From: Xanthomonas sp. DAR 80977
Lineage (GTDB): Bacteria > Pseudomonadota > Gammaproteobacteria > Xanthomonadales > Xanthomonadaceae
Assembly: GCF_041240605.1 (NCBI RefSeq)
Contig: NZ_CP162487.1
Coordinates: 3,045,001-3,109,000, forward strand
Direction of reading: 5' to 3'
Length of the DNA: 64,000 nucleotides
The notes beneath the pieces were generated by a model. The model was not told the DNA's origin. It made no database searches and saw nothing but the letters and a program-made list of their open reading frames with translations. Shown in pieces: positions 1-8,566 of the stretch. Positions within the stretch are counted from its first letter, which is position 1; each line of letters starts with the position of its first letter. The translations under genes and the position numbers were made by a program.

Positions 1-2
1 CG

Positions 3-290
3 CCCGGCGGCCTGCTGCATCATCTGTTCGGCGTGCGCGCCCTGGGCCTGTTCGAGCGGCTGAGCGCGGCCGCCGCGCCGTCCTACCTGTCCGGCCTGCT
101 GATCGGCCACGAACTGCGCGCGCGCCTGCCGCTGGCGCCGCGCGTGCACCTGATCGGCGGCAGCGGCCTGCTGAACCGCTACGCGCACGCGCTGCGCGCG
201 CTGGGCAGCGAGGTCCGCAACCACCCCGAAGACCTTGCCGCGCGCGGCCTGTACCGCCTGGCGCAACGCCACGGCGGCATCGGCGACTGA
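3..290 (+). CDS. dgoK: 2-dehydro-3-deoxygalactonokinase, C-terminal part
   Basis: This is the last 95 codons of a gene that begins left of the window. The visible part, with the stretches GLFERL and SYLSGLLIGHEL followed by a GGSGLLNRY loop, matches the C-terminal half of DgoK. That enzyme phosphorylates 2-dehydro-3-deoxygalactonate in the De Ley-Doudoroff galactonate pathway in the cytoplasm. The ATP-binding N-terminal half is not visible, so the family call rests on the tail only. The next gene, fdxA, starts 118 bp downstream on the same strand and is functionally unrelated. Confidence 0.75.
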   Translation, partial: PGGLLHHLFGVRALGLFERLSAAAAPSYLSGLLIGHELRARLPLAPRVHLIGGSGLLNRYAHALRALGSEVRNHPEDLAARGLYRLAQRHGGIGD

Positions 291-408
291 CCCCGCGCGA
301 CTGCCCGGCAATGGTCCGGCAGGGTCGGCTGCGGCACCGGCCGCGCGCATTCTCCACGCGCCGGCGCCGACTGCTTTAGAATTGCGCGCTTAACCGCCGG
401 ATCGAGCC

Positions 409-732
409 ATGCCTTTTGTCGTCACCGAAAACTGCATCAAGTGCAAATACACCGACTGCGTGGAAGTGTGCCCGGTGGATTGCTTCCACGCCGGCCCCAA
501 CTTCCTGGTGATCGATCCGGACGAGTGCATCGACTGCACCCTGTGCGAGCCGGAGTGCCCGGCCAACGCGATCTACCCCGAGGACGACGTGCCGGCCGGC
601 CAGGAAGGCTTCGTCGCGCTCAACGCGGAGCTGGCCAAGGCCTGGCCGGTGCTGACCACGCGCCAGGAACCGCTGCCCGACGCCGCCGACTGGGACGGCA
701 AGCCGAACAAGCTGCCGCTGCTGCTGAAGTAG
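409..732 (+). CDS. fdxA: 7Fe-8S ferredoxin FdxA
   Basis: A 107-residue low-potential electron carrier of the cytoplasm. The cysteine pattern is that of seven-iron ferredoxins. By analogy with Azotobacter FdI, Cys9, Cys17 and Cys50 would hold the 3Fe-4S cluster, and Cys21, Cys40, Cys43 and Cys46 the 4Fe-4S cluster; Cys12 and Cys25 are extra cysteines. The acidic C-terminal tail, with [11 protein letters not shown] and ending KLPLLLK, is typical of proteobacterial FdxA. The start follows a short leader with a TAGAAT box at about 377 that could be a -10 element. The gene appears monocistronic, because the next genes are on the other strand. Confidence 0.95.
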   Translation: MPFVVTENCIKCKYTDCVEVCPVDCFHAGPNFLVIDPDECIDCTLCEPECPANAIYPEDDVPAGQEGFVALNAELAKAWPVLTTRQEPLPDAADWDGKPNKLPLLLK

Positions 733-856
733 CGCATCCAACGCGTCGCCGCTGACCGCGCGGCCAAATCGCGAAGCCGATACCAAACGGGTCTTACCGC
801 CTGTCGCCACCGAAGTTGAAGCGTTTCGACCGATAGATTTTCAGTCGCGGACCCGG

Positions 857-884
857 TGTGGGAGCGACTGAAGCCGCTCCCACA
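857..884. repeat. REP-like palindrome (GTGGGAGCG type)
   Basis: A 10-bp perfect inverted repeat, TGTGGGAGCG and CGCTCCCACA, encloses an 8-base loop in the gap between the convergent fdxA and bamC-like genes. The GTGGGAGCGGCTTCAG core is a familiar xanthomonad and pseudomonad REP-type sequence. That identification is from memory of the family; the palindrome itself is seen directly. Confidence 0.7.
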
Positions 885-935
885 ATCGACCCAGCCGGCG
901 CCGGCAGATGCCTCCGCGGCTCCTGCTGCTCGCCC

Positions 936-966
936 CAAAAACGAAACGGGCGCCCTGCGGCGCCCG
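936..966 (-). terminator. Rho-independent terminator of the dapA-bamC unit
   Basis: On the minus strand, a GGGCGCC / GGCGCCC stem with a 4-base loop is followed by a T-rich run (GTTTCGTTTTT). It lies about 50 bp past the stop codon of the lipoprotein gene at 1016. Confidence 0.85.
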
Positions 967-1015
967 TCTCCACCCGTCGCAACGACCGGCGCGAACGCCG
1001 GCCGGCAACGCCGGC

Positions 1016-1549
1016 TCAATGGCCGAGCTTGGCCTTCAGCGCCGCGATCAGCTTGACCGGCGCCTCGCCGCTGGCCGGCAGGCCGCGCGGATCGACCGCC
1101 GACACGTACACCCCGGCATCCACCGCGACCACGCGGATCAGGAAGTTGCCGCCCTCGTAGCTCACGTCGTAGGAACCCAGCACCTGCGCGCGGCTGGCGA
1201 TGGTCACGCCCTCGATGCCGCCCAGCGCGTCGCCGACCTGGGCGAACACCTGGTCGCGCGCGCCCGGCACCACGAAGCCGCTGTTCGACGCCGCCGGGGC
1301 CTGGCCCGGCGCGCCGCTGGCGGCAGGATGCTGCGTGGCCGAGGCCAGCGCCGGCACCTTCATCGCCGCCGAGGTATCCGGCGCGGTCAGGTCCGGCGGC
1401 ACTTCCAGCGGACGCATCTCGGGGGCCAGCGCATAGTCGCCGCGCGGCTTGCCCTTGTGGAACCAGCTGCAACCGCTGGTGGCCGCGACCATGGTGGTCG
1501 CCAGCACGGCGGCCGACAGCACGCGGACGTAGGGAACGGAAGCACGCAT
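1016..1549 (-). CDS. BamC/NlpB-like outer-membrane lipoprotein
   Basis: A 177-residue lipoprotein. Residues 1 to about 26 form a signal peptide ending in a lipobox (TSGC), so the mature N-terminal cysteine should be lipidated. The mature protein has a proline- and alanine-rich linker, then one compact C-terminal domain of about 80 residues. It is shorter than E. coli BamC (about 340 residues, two helix-grip domains). It lies immediately downstream of dapA (19 bp apart), the same place nlpB/bamC (dapX) occupies in enterobacteria, which supports a role as an accessory lipoprotein of the beta-barrel assembly machine. The reduction to one domain makes this a family-level call only. Confidence 0.65.
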   Translation of the reverse strand: MRASVPYVRVLSAAVLATTMVAATSGCSWFHKGKPRGDYALAPEMRPLEVPPDLTAPDTSAAMKVPALASATQHPAASGAPGQAPAASNSGFVVPGARDQVFAQVGDALGGIEGVTIASRAQVLGSYDVSYEGGNFLIRVVAVDAGVYVSAVDPRGLPASGEAPVKLIAALKAKLGH

Positions 1550-1567
1550 CGATAAATCTCCTGAGGG

Positions 1568-2476
1568 TCAGGCCGCGAGCGTTTCGCGGCTGGATAGTTC
1601 TTCCAACGCGGCTGCGTCGGCGGCGAGACGGTCGGCCGTGGCGTGGTGCGCCGCGGACAGCGGCAGCAGCGGCAGCCGCAGGCCCTGGCCGATGCCGGCG
1701 CGCTGCAGCAGCGCCTTGACCGGGATCGGGTTGGATTCGATGCCGCAGAAGGCGTGGAACGGCTGCAGCCGCGCATCCCAGGCCTCCGCCGGCTCGCTCT
1801 GGCGCGCACGCGCCAGGTCGCACAGGCGCCGGTAGGCGGCCGGCAAGGCGTTGGAGGCGACCGAGATCAGCCCGTCGTAGCCGCCGAGCATGGCATGCGC
1901 GGCGCTGCCGTCGTCGCCGCTGAGCACGGCGAAGCCGTCGCTGCGCAAGGCCAGCAACGCGGCGATGCGCTGCGGATCGCTGCTGGCTTCCTTGATCCCG
2001 ACGATGTTCGGATGCTGCGCCAGCTGCGCCACCGTGTCCGGCAGCAGGTCGCAGCCGGTGCGCCCGGGCACGTTGTACAGCACCACCGGCAGGCCGCCGT
2101 GCTCGGCCACCTGCAGGTAGTGCGCGAGCAGGCCGGCCTGGGTCGGGCGCACGTACGGCGGCGTCACCACCAGCGCGTACTGCGCGCCGTTGGCGGCGGC
2201 GCGGCGGGTCAGCGCGACCGTCTTGGCGGTGCCGGACAGGCCGGTGCCGGCCAGCAGCGGCACGCGCCCGCCGATCGCCTGCGCCGCTTCGCGCAGGATC
2301 AGGTCGTATTCCTCGTCCAGCAGCGTGGCCGCCTCGCCGGTCGATCCCGCCACCACCACGCCCTGTACGCCGCCGTCCAGCTGCCGTTTGAGCAGCCGCT
2401 GCCAGGCGTCGAGGTCGAGGTCGCCATTGCCCTGGAAGGGCGTGGCCAGGGCGGTGATGATGCCGGAGAGGGACAA
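1568..2476 (-). CDS. dapA: 4-hydroxy-tetrahydrodipicolinate synthase
   Basis: Class I aldolase that condenses pyruvate with aspartate semialdehyde in the lysine and diaminopimelate pathway. The 302-residue product has the full TIM barrel. Seen directly are GSTGEAATL near the N-terminus (the GTTGE-type substrate loop), YNVPGRTG with the catalytic Tyr, and GIKEASSD with the Schiff-base Lys. I chose the TTG at 2476, which gives [14 protein letters not shown], the usual N-terminus of xanthomonad DapA. The frame is open back to 2524, but the added residues look unlike the family. It is transcribed with the bamC-like gene and divergently from gcvR. Confidence 0.93.
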   Translation of the reverse strand: MSLSGIITALATPFQGNGDLDLDAWQRLLKRQLDGGVQGVVVAGSTGEAATLLDEEYDLILREAAQAIGGRVPLLAGTGLSGTAKTVALTRRAAANGAQYALVVTPPYVRPTQAGLLAHYLQVAEHGGLPVVLYNVPGRTGCDLLPDTVAQLAQHPNIVGIKEASSDPQRIAALLALRSDGFAVLSGDDGSAAHAMLGGYDGLISVASNALPAAYRRLCDLARARQSEPAEAWDARLQPFHAFCGIESNPIPVKALLQRAGIGQGLRLPLLPLSAAHHATADRLAADAAALEELSSRETLAA

Positions 2477-2635
2477 GATGCCTGGTGCTCGCTGTGTAGA
2501 GAGAGGGCCGCGTGCGGCCTGCACGGACGGGATTCGTCCCGCATGTTACTTGCGGCCCGAAAGCGCGGGCAAGTATGCTGCATACTGCACCGAGCGACCG
2601 CCCGGACGCCGTTCAGCCTTACGCAATCCTACGCA

Positions 2636-3211
2636 ATGCCGGAAGCCCCTTTGACAGACACCACGCCCCGGCCCGCGCCGACCGAAAACCACCTCCTGAT
2701 CAACGCCTATACGACGCATCCGGAGTCGCCGCTGTTGCCGGTGACGCGTCGCATCGCCGACAGCGGCTGCAATCTCGTCGATGCGCGCCTGGCCACGGTC
2801 GGCCGCGACGTGTCGGTGACCGCGCTGGCGACCGGCTCGTGGGACTCGGTGGCCAAGCTCGAAGCCATGCTGACCCGGCTCGACCGCGAGGAAGGCATGA
2901 AGCTGGTGTGGTACCGCACCGGCGCCAAGCAGGCGCAATCCAACCTGCTGCCCTACATCGTCGAGGTCATCGCCGCCGACAAGCCGGGCATCCTGTTCCA
3001 GTTGGCGGATTTCTTCGACCGCCAGGGCATCACCATCGAGAACCTGCAGAGCACCCGCTACCGCGCCATGCAGACCGGCGCGGAGATGTTCTCGGCGCAG
3101 GTGACCATCGGGGTGCCGGCGAACATGCACATCGCCGCGCTGCGCGACGATTTCCTCGAGTTCTGCGACCACCTGAACCTGGACGCGATCATGGACCCGA
3201 TGAAGTTCTGA
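2636..3211 (+). CDS. gcvR: Glycine cleavage repressor-like ACT-domain protein
   Basis: A 191-residue protein with two ACT domains. The first, about residues 20-90, carries the ADSGCNLVDARL turn. The second, about residues 105-185, starts at VEVIAADKPGILFQL and contains DRQGITIENLQ. This is the GcvR layout. In E. coli GcvR binds glycine and antagonises the activator GcvA. The position between dapA (divergent) and bcp is the same linkage seen in many gammaproteobacteria (dapA-gcvR-bcp). A TTG at 2651 is a possible alternative start. Confidence 0.85.
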   Translation: MPEAPLTDTTPRPAPTENHLLINAYTTHPESPLLPVTRRIADSGCNLVDARLATVGRDVSVTALATGSWDSVAKLEAMLTRLDREEGMKLVWYRTGAKQAQSNLLPYIVEVIAADKPGILFQLADFFDRQGITIENLQSTRYRAMQTGAEMFSAQVTIGVPANMHIAALRDDFLEFCDHLNLDAIMDPMKF

Positions 3212-3272
3212 GCCGCGCTGGACATCGACGCATTCGAACGCAGATGATGGCGATGCACGCGGAGGACACCCC

Positions 3273-3752
3273 ATGAAGGACGGCGACACCCTGGACCGCA
3301 CCACGCTGGCATTGCCGCTGGCGTTGTCCGGCGGCGCCAGCGCCACGCTCGGCGATTACGCCGGCCGCTGGCTGGTGCTGTATTTCTACCCGAAGGACAG
3401 CACCCCCGGCTGTACCACGGAGGGCATCGACTTCAACGCGCTGCTGCCGCAGTTCGAGCAGGCCAACGCCGCCGTGCTCGGCGTCTCGCGCGATTCGCTG
3501 AAGTCGCACGACAACTTCTGCGCCAAGCAGGGCTTCCGCTTCCCGCTGGTCAGCGATGCCGACGAGGCCCTGTGCCGCGCGTTCGACGTGATCAAGGAAA
3601 AGAACATGTACGGCCGCCAGGTGCTCGGCATCGAGCGCAGCACCTTCCTGATCTCGCCCTCGGGCCGGCTGCTGCGCAGCTGGCGCAAGGTCAAGGTTCC
3701 CGGCCACGCCCAGGCCGTGTTCGACGCGCTGCAGGCCGCCGCCCAGCAGTGA
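3273..3752 (+). CDS. bcp: Thioredoxin-dependent peroxiredoxin Bcp/PrxQ
   Basis: A 159-residue cytoplasmic peroxiredoxin that reduces hydrogen peroxide and organic hydroperoxides. The active-site loop YPKDSTPGCT places the peroxidatic cysteine at residue 47. The resolving cysteine of E. coli Bcp, five residues later, is absent (Ile52). Cys83, in the segment HDNFCAKQ, matches the resolving cysteine known for the Xylella/Xanthomonas type of Bcp. A GGAGG-like ribosome site precedes the ATG. The gene follows gcvR by 61 bp and is probably co-transcribed. Confidence 0.94.
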   Translation: MKDGDTLDRTTLALPLALSGGASATLGDYAGRWLVLYFYPKDSTPGCTTEGIDFNALLPQFEQANAAVLGVSRDSLKSHDNFCAKQGFRFPLVSDADEALCRAFDVIKEKNMYGRQVLGIERSTFLISPSGRLLRSWRKVKVPGHAQAVFDALQAAAQQ

Positions 3753-3836
3753 TCATTCGCGCTTCCCGCACGCCGCATCACCCTGCCCCGCGCAGGCCGT
3801 GATGGTCTTTCCCTGTCCCATTCCCAGGAATCCACG

Positions 3837-5237
3837 ATGACCCGAGGCAAGCGCATCTACGTGCTGGATACCAACGTGCTGATGCACGACCCGACCGCGC
3901 TGTTCAAGTTCGAGGAACACGACGTGTTCCTGCCGATGCAGGTGATCGAGGAACTGGACAACGCCAAGAAGGGCATGTCCGAAGTCAGCCGCAACGCGCG
4001 CCAGGTCAGCCGTTTCCTCAACGAGCTGATCGAGGGCGCCGGCGCCGAGCAGATCGAGTCGGGCATCCCGCTCAGCCATCCGCAGGGCATCCAGCTCAAG
4101 AGCAGCGGCAGCATCGGCCGGCTGTACTTCCAGACCCGCCCGGTCGAGCCCGGGCGCAGCTTCGGCACCGTGGCGCCGGACAACAAGATCCTGGCCGCGG
4201 TGCTGGCGCTGCGCGAGGACGGCCCGGAAACGCCGGTGATCCTGGTGTCCAAGGACATCAACCTGCGGATCAAGGCGGCGATCAGCGGCCTGGTCGCCGA
4301 GGATTACGAGAACGACCGCGCGCTCGACGATTTCAGCCTGCTGTACACCGGCGCGATCGAGCTGCCGGAGGATTTCTGGCAGAAGCACAACCAGGACCTG
4401 CGCAGCTGGAGCGACAAGGGCCGCACCTGCTACGAGATCGCGCTGGCCGACGACGAGGACTGGTACCCGAACCAGTACCTGTACCTGCCCGGCGACGACG
4501 AAGTGGAACTGCGCGTGGTCAAGGTCAGCGGCGAGCGCAAGGCGACGCTGGCGCTGGTCGACGATTTCCGCAGCGGCCAGCACGCGGTGTGGGGCATCGC
4601 CGCGCGCAACCGCGAGCAGAACTTCGCGCTCAACGCGCTGATGGACCCGGAGATCGACTTCGTCACCCTGCTCGGCACCGCCGGCACCGGCAAGACCCTG
4701 CTGGCGCTGGCGGCGGGCCTGGCGCAGACCATGGACCAGCAGCGCTACCGCGAGATCATCATGACCCGCGCCACGGTCAGCGTCGGCGAGGACATCGGCT
4801 TCCTGCCCGGCACCGAGGAAGAGAAGATGACGCCGTGGATGGGCGCGCTGACCGACAACCTGGAAGTGCTCACCCACAACCAGGAAGGCGGCGCCTGGGG
4901 CCGCGCGGCGACCAACGACCTGCTCGCCAGCCGGATCAAGATCCGCTCGATGAACTTCATGCGCGGGCGTACCTTCCTGTCGCGCTACCTGATCCTGGAC
5001 GAAGCGCAGAACCTGACCCCGAAGCAGATGAAGACGCTGATCACCCGTGCCGGCCCCGGCACCAAGATCGTGTGCCTGGGCAACGTCGAGCAGATCGACA
5101 CGCCGTACCTGACCGAGACCACCTCGGGCCTGACCTACGCGGTGGACCGGTTCAAGGCCTGGCCGCACAGCGCGCACGTCACCCTGCGCCGCGGCGAGCG
5201 TTCGCGCCTGGCCGACTACGCCTCGGAGGTGCTGTGA
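3837..5237 (+). CDS. phoH: PhoH-family ATPase with N-terminal PIN domain (PhoH2 type)
   Basis: A 466-residue fusion. Residues 1 to about 150 form a PIN ribonuclease domain beginning YVLDTNVLMHDP, with metal-binding Asp10. Residues about 250-466 form the PhoH NTPase: Walker A GTAGTGKT at 280-287 and Walker B ILDEAQN with Asp388. PhoH2 proteins of this layout are RNA helicase-nucleases in the cases studied. The stop codon overlaps the GTG start of the next lipoprotein gene by 4 bp, so the two are translationally coupled. Confidence 0.92.
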   Translation: MTRGKRIYVLDTNVLMHDPTALFKFEEHDVFLPMQVIEELDNAKKGMSEVSRNARQVSRFLNELIEGAGAEQIESGIPLSHPQGIQLKSSGSIGRLYFQTRPVEPGRSFGTVAPDNKILAAVLALREDGPETPVILVSKDINLRIKAAISGLVAEDYENDRALDDFSLLYTGAIELPEDFWQKHNQDLRSWSDKGRTCYEIALADDEDWYPNQYLYLPGDDEVELRVVKVSGERKATLALVDDFRSGQHAVWGIAARNREQNFALNALMDPEIDFVTLLGTAGTGKTLLALAAGLAQTMDQQRYREIIMTRATVSVGEDIGFLPGTEEEKMTPWMGALTDNLEVLTHNQEGGAWGRAATNDLLASRIKIRSMNFMRGRTFLSRYLILDEAQNLTPKQMKTLITRAGPGTKIVCLGNVEQIDTPYLTETTSGLTYAVDRFKAWPHSAHVTLRRGERSRLADYASEVL

Positions 5238-5725
5238 ACGCGGCCAGCGCACGCCTCGGTGGCGCCGCGCTGGCGCTGGTCCTGCTCGGCGCGTGCGCCA
5301 CCACGCGCGGGCCGGCCAGCGTACCGACCGCGATCAAGGCCGGGCAGTCGTGGGTGGTCACCCGCAACAGCACCGCCGCGCAGGTGCTCGACACCTGTTC
5401 GCGCGACAGCCCGGCGCGCCACGACGGCGCGGTGAGCGGCTACTGGGTGCCGACCGTGGAGCAGGTCGCGCAGCTGGAAACGCGGCTGGCGCAATTGCAG
5501 CCCACGATCGCCGATCCGGCCGGCGACGACCGCCAGTACGTCGGCATCGTCTACCGCGGCAGGCAGGCGATCTACGTCAACGCGTTCAAGCCGCACGACG
5601 ACAGCGACCTGGATCCCAGCATCGATGCGGTGCGCGTGTGCGGCGGCGGCAGCGGCTTCTGGGGCGCGGTGTTCGATCCGGCCAGCGGCAGCTTCTCCGA
5701 GATCGCCGTCAACGGCGCGAAGTAG
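5234..5725 (+). CDS. Putative lipoprotein coupled to phoH
   Basis: A 163-residue product. The start is a GTG sharing bases with the phoH stop codon (GTGA), preceded by GGAGGT at 5225-5230. Residues 1-21 form a short signal peptide with a lipobox (LLGAC), predicting an inner- or outer-membrane lipoprotein. The mature part has two further cysteines far apart (DTCSRD and VRVCGGG) that could form a disulfide, and a C-terminal GSGFWGAVFDPAS stretch. I do not recognise the family. Coupling to phoH is seen directly; a shared function is not established. Confidence 0.8.
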   Translation: MNAASARLGGAALALVLLGACATTRGPASVPTAIKAGQSWVVTRNSTAAQVLDTCSRDSPARHDGAVSGYWVPTVEQVAQLETRLAQLQPTIADPAGDDRQYVGIVYRGRQAIYVNAFKPHDDSDLDPSIDAVRVCGGGSGFWGAVFDPASGSFSEIAVNGAK

Positions 5726-5794
5726 GCCGCAACGCATGCGCCGGCCGCCTCCGTCCAGCCAGTCGCGCGCCGCGCGCCGGCGCCGCGCCGGCGC

Positions 5795-6463
5795 ATGAAC
5801 TTCGAACTGCCGCGCTGGGCCTGGGCGTTCGCCGGCGCGTTGGCCTGCGTCGCCGGCATGGTCAACGTGGTCGGCTATCTCGGCTTCGAGCACCAGGCAG
5901 TGACCCACCTGACCGGCACCACCACCCTGCTCGGCGCGGCGCTGGCCGAGGGCGACATGCGGGTGATCGGCAACCTGGTCGGCGTGGTGCTGGCCTTCCT
6001 CGGCGGCGCCGTGCTCAGCGGCATCGTGGTGCAGGACAGCCGCCTGCGCCTGGGCCGCCGCTACGGCGTGGCGCTTGCCTTGGAAGCATTGCTCCTGCTG
6101 GCGGCGATGCAGGCGTTCAAGCAGCAACAACTCCTCGGCGCGCTGTTCGCCGCCACCGCCTGCGGCCTGCAGAACGCGATGACCACCACCTACAGCGGCG
6201 CAGTGGTGCGCACCACCCACCTGACCGGCATGTTCACCGACCTGGGCATCGGCCTGGGCCAGGCGCTGCGCGGCCTGCCGCTGCCGCGCCGGCGCATCCG
6301 CCTCAGCTTGCTGATCATCGGCGGCTTCCTGCTCGGCGGCGTGCTCGGCGCCTGGGCCTACCGCCAGGTCGGCTTCGATGCGCTGCTGGCGCCGGCGCTG
6401 CTGACCGGGCTGGTCGGAACCGCGTATGCGCTGCAGGCCCACTACCGGCGCCACGAACGCTGA
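5795..6463 (+). CDS. YoaK-like (DUF1275) membrane protein
   Basis: A 222-residue integral inner-membrane protein with about six hydrophobic helices. The first two surround the GMVNVVGYLGF and VTHLTGTTT motifs. The second half repeats the theme with GLQNAMTTTYSGAVVRTTHLTG, which gives DUF1275 its internal two-fold character. Substrate and role are unknown for the family. It follows the phoH unit by 69 bp on the same strand. Confidence 0.85.
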   Translation: MNFELPRWAWAFAGALACVAGMVNVVGYLGFEHQAVTHLTGTTTLLGAALAEGDMRVIGNLVGVVLAFLGGAVLSGIVVQDSRLRLGRRYGVALALEALLLLAAMQAFKQQQLLGALFAATACGLQNAMTTTYSGAVVRTTHLTGMFTDLGIGLGQALRGLPLPRRRIRLSLLIIGGFLLGGVLGAWAYRQVGFDALLAPALLTGLVGTAYALQAHYRRHER

Positions 6464-6506
6464 GCGCGCGGTCGCCAAGCCGCCGCGGGCGCTGCACAAT
6501 CGGCGC

Positions 6507-7316
6507 ATGAGCGAACCCACCGTCGTCTCCGCACTGAGCATCGCCGGCACCGATTCGGGCGGCGGCGCCGGCATCCAGGCCGATCTGAAGACCTTCGCCG
6601 CGCACCGCGTGCACGGCCTGTCGGCGGTGGCCGCGCTGACCGCGCAGCACACCCGCGGGGTCAGCGCCGTGCACGTGCCGCCGCTGCCGTTCCTGCGCGC
6701 GCAGATCGATGCCTGCTTCGCCGATTTCGACATCGCCGCGGTCAAGCTGGGCATGCTCGCCAATGCCGCGGTGATCCACCTGGTCGCCGATGCGCTGGAA
6801 CAGTACCGCCCGCCGTTCGTGGTGCTGGACCCGGTAATGGTCGCCACCAGCGGCGCCAAGCTGCTCGAGGACGACGCGCTGGATGCGCTGCGCCGCCGCC
6901 TGCTGCCGCTGGCGACCCTGGTCACGCCGAACGCACCGGAAGCGCAGCTGTTGCTGGGGCGCACGATCGAGAACGCCGACGACGCCGAGCACGCCACCGC
7001 CGCGCTGCTCGAGGCCGGCGCGCAGGCGGTGCTGCTCAAGGGCGGCCATCTGGCCGAAGGCCATCGGGTGATCGACCGCTACGACGACGGGGTCAGCCGC
7101 AGCGAATTCAGCCACGCGCGGCTGGACCTGCAGGCGCACGGCACCGGCTGCACCCTCGCCGCGGCGATCGCCGCGCAGCTGTGCCAGGGCCTGGCGCTGC
7201 CGGTGGCCTGCGAAGCGGCGATCGACTATGTCGCCCGCGCGCTGCAGGGCGGCTACCGCCCCGGCCGCGGCGACGTGGTGGTGCTGGACCACTTCGGCGC
7301 CGCGCGCCACGCATGA
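6507..7316 (+). CDS. thiD: Hydroxymethylpyrimidine/phosphomethylpyrimidine kinase
   Basis: Ribokinase-fold enzyme that phosphorylates HMP and HMP-P in thiamine diphosphate synthesis. The 269-residue length matches ThiD. Seen directly: the N-terminal AGTDSGGGAGIQADLKTF substrate loop, the VLDPVMVAT strand, TPNAPEA, and the C-terminal GTGCTLAAAIAA anion-hole motif with the conserved Cys. The ATG at 6507 was chosen because it gives the usual N-terminus. The stop codon overlaps the next gene by 4 bp (ATGA). Confidence 0.94.
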   Translation: MSEPTVVSALSIAGTDSGGGAGIQADLKTFAAHRVHGLSAVAALTAQHTRGVSAVHVPPLPFLRAQIDACFADFDIAAVKLGMLANAAVIHLVADALEQYRPPFVVLDPVMVATSGAKLLEDDALDALRRRLLPLATLVTPNAPEAQLLLGRTIENADDAEHATAALLEAGAQAVLLKGGHLAEGHRVIDRYDDGVSRSEFSHARLDLQAHGTGCTLAAAIAAQLCQGLALPVACEAAIDYVARALQGGYRPGRGDVVVLDHFGAARHA

Positions 7317-8167
7317 GCATGCCCGTGCCGGCGGACGACGCGCTGCAGGCCAGCGCCGGCGACGGCCATCGCTGGACCGTGCTGGCGCGCATCCCCGCGG
7401 CGCCGCGCCGGGCGCTGCTGTGGCTGCCCGCGCTCGGCGTGGCCGCGCGCCACTACCTGCCGTTCGCCGAGGCGCTGGCCGCACGGGGCGTGGCCGTGTT
7501 CCTGCACGAATGGCGCGGCAACGGCAGCAGCTCGCTGCGTGCGTCGCGCACCCAGGACTGGGGCTATCGGCAGCTGCTGTGCGAGGACCTGCCGGCCAGC
7601 CATGCGGCGCTCGCGCAGCGCCACAGCGCGTTGCCGCCGACCATCGGCGGCCACAGCCTTGGCGGACAACTCGCCTGCTGCTACGCCGCGTTGCATCCGC
7701 AGGCGTTCGCCGGACTGTGGCTGGTCGCCAGCGGCAGCCCGTACTGGCGCTGTTTCGGCGCGCCGCGGCGCCATCTGCTGCCGCTGGCGTATCGCCTGCT
7801 GCCGTGGCTGGCGCAGCGCCAGGGCGTGCTGCACGGACGCCGGCTCGGCTTCGGCGGCACCGAGGCGCGCTCCCTGATCGCGGACTGGGCGCGGGTGGGC
7901 CTGCGCAATCGCTATGCCGCGGCAGGCGTGGCGGCTGACCTGGAAGCGCTGCTGGCGCAGGTGACCGTGCCGGTCCATGGCGTGCTGCTGCAGGACGACT
8001 GGATGGCGCCGGAACCCTCGCTGCGCGCCCTGCTGCACAAGCTGGCGCCGCGCACGCTCGACGTGCGTTCGCTGGATGCGGCGCGACTGGGCACCGCGGC
8101 CGACCATTTCGCCTGGATGAAGCGGCCGGCGGCGGTGGCGCAGGCCCTGCTCGGCGCGGCGGCGTGA
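7313..8167 (+). CDS. Alpha/beta hydrolase
   Basis: A 284-residue cytoplasmic alpha/beta-hydrolase-fold protein. The nucleophile elbow is GGHSLGGQL, with Ser near residue 114. The oxyanion region LLWLPALGVAARHY and the block HEWRGNGSSS resemble the family annotated as alpha/beta fold hydrolase (COG4757). A late His in TAADHFAWMK is the likely catalytic base. The gene overlaps thiD by 4 bp. The substrate is unknown; the link to thiamine is positional only. Confidence 0.85.
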   Translation: MSMPVPADDALQASAGDGHRWTVLARIPAAPRRALLWLPALGVAARHYLPFAEALAARGVAVFLHEWRGNGSSSLRASRTQDWGYRQLLCEDLPASHAALAQRHSALPPTIGGHSLGGQLACCYAALHPQAFAGLWLVASGSPYWRCFGAPRRHLLPLAYRLLPWLAQRQGVLHGRRLGFGGTEARSLIADWARVGLRNRYAAAGVAADLEALLAQVTVPVHGVLLQDDWMAPEPSLRALLHKLAPRTLDVRSLDAARLGTAADHFAWMKRPAAVAQALLGAAA

Positions 8168-8186
8168 ATTTTTTCTGCGAAGGGCA

Positions 8187-8214
8187 TTGACGGGTCAGGG
8201 GGACTCGGTAATAA
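8187..8214 (+). promoter_or_regulatory. Probable promoter of the first tRNA-Arg gene
   Basis: TTGACG at 8187-8192 and TAATAA at 8209-8214 are separated by 16 bp, and end 17 bp before the tRNA 5' end. The boxes are seen directly; promoter function is inferred. Confidence 0.6.
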
Positions 8215-8230
8215 TTCCGCTCCTGACGAC

Positions 8231-8307
8231 GCGCCCGTAGCTCAGTTGGATAGAGTACCTGGCTACGAACCAGGCGGTCGGGAGTTCGAATCTCTCCGGG
8301 CGCACCA
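8231..8307 (+). tRNA. tRNA-Arg (anticodon ACG)
   Basis: A 77-nt cloverleaf with acceptor GCGCCCG / CGGGCGC, D-arm GCTCAGTTGGATAGAGT, anticodon stem CCTGG / CCAGG around the loop CTACGAA (anticodon ACG), T-arm GGAGTTCGAATCTCT and an encoded CCA. ACG reads CGN arginine codons after wobble deamination to inosine. Confidence 0.97.
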
Positions 8308-8315
8308 GTCAGATG

Positions 8316-8349
8316 AAAAACGACAAACTCGGTTTGTCGTTTTTTTTTT
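8316..8349 (+). terminator. Rho-independent terminator after the first tRNA-Arg
   Basis: An 11-bp perfect stem, AAACGACAAAC / GTTTGTCGTTT, with a 3-base loop runs into a T tract at 8340-8349, starting 9 bp after the tRNA CCA end. Confidence 0.92.
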
Positions 8350-8437
8350 GCGCGTTCGCCAAACGCTTGCAGGCGCCGCGAGCGCCGCGTTGCGAGCGGG
8401 CATCGCGGCGAACTCTGCGCGGCGACGCACGCCGGTG

Positions 8438-8466
8438 TAGACGAATCGGCAGAACTCGGGAATAAT
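8438..8466 (+). promoter_or_regulatory. Probable promoter of the second tRNA-Arg gene
   Basis: TAGACG at 8438-8443 and AATAAT at 8461-8466 are separated by 17 bp. They sit where the better TTGACG/TAATAA pair lies before the first tRNA copy. The -35 box is weaker, so the second copy may be expressed less. Confidence 0.45.
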
Positions 8467-8481
8467 CCCGCGCCTGACAAC

Positions 8482-8558
8482 GCGCCCGTAGCTCAGTTGG
8501 ATAGAGTACCTGGCTACGAACCAGGCGGTCGGGAGTTCGAATCTCTCCGGGCGCACCA
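8482..8558 (+). tRNA. tRNA-Arg (anticodon ACG), second copy
   Basis: Base for base the same 77-nt tRNA as at 8231, including the encoded CCA. The immediate flanks are also similar (the GTCAGATGAAAAACGACAA leader into the terminator), which indicates tandem duplication of a whole transcription unit of about 250 bp. Confidence 0.97.
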
Positions 8559-8566
8559 GTCAGATG

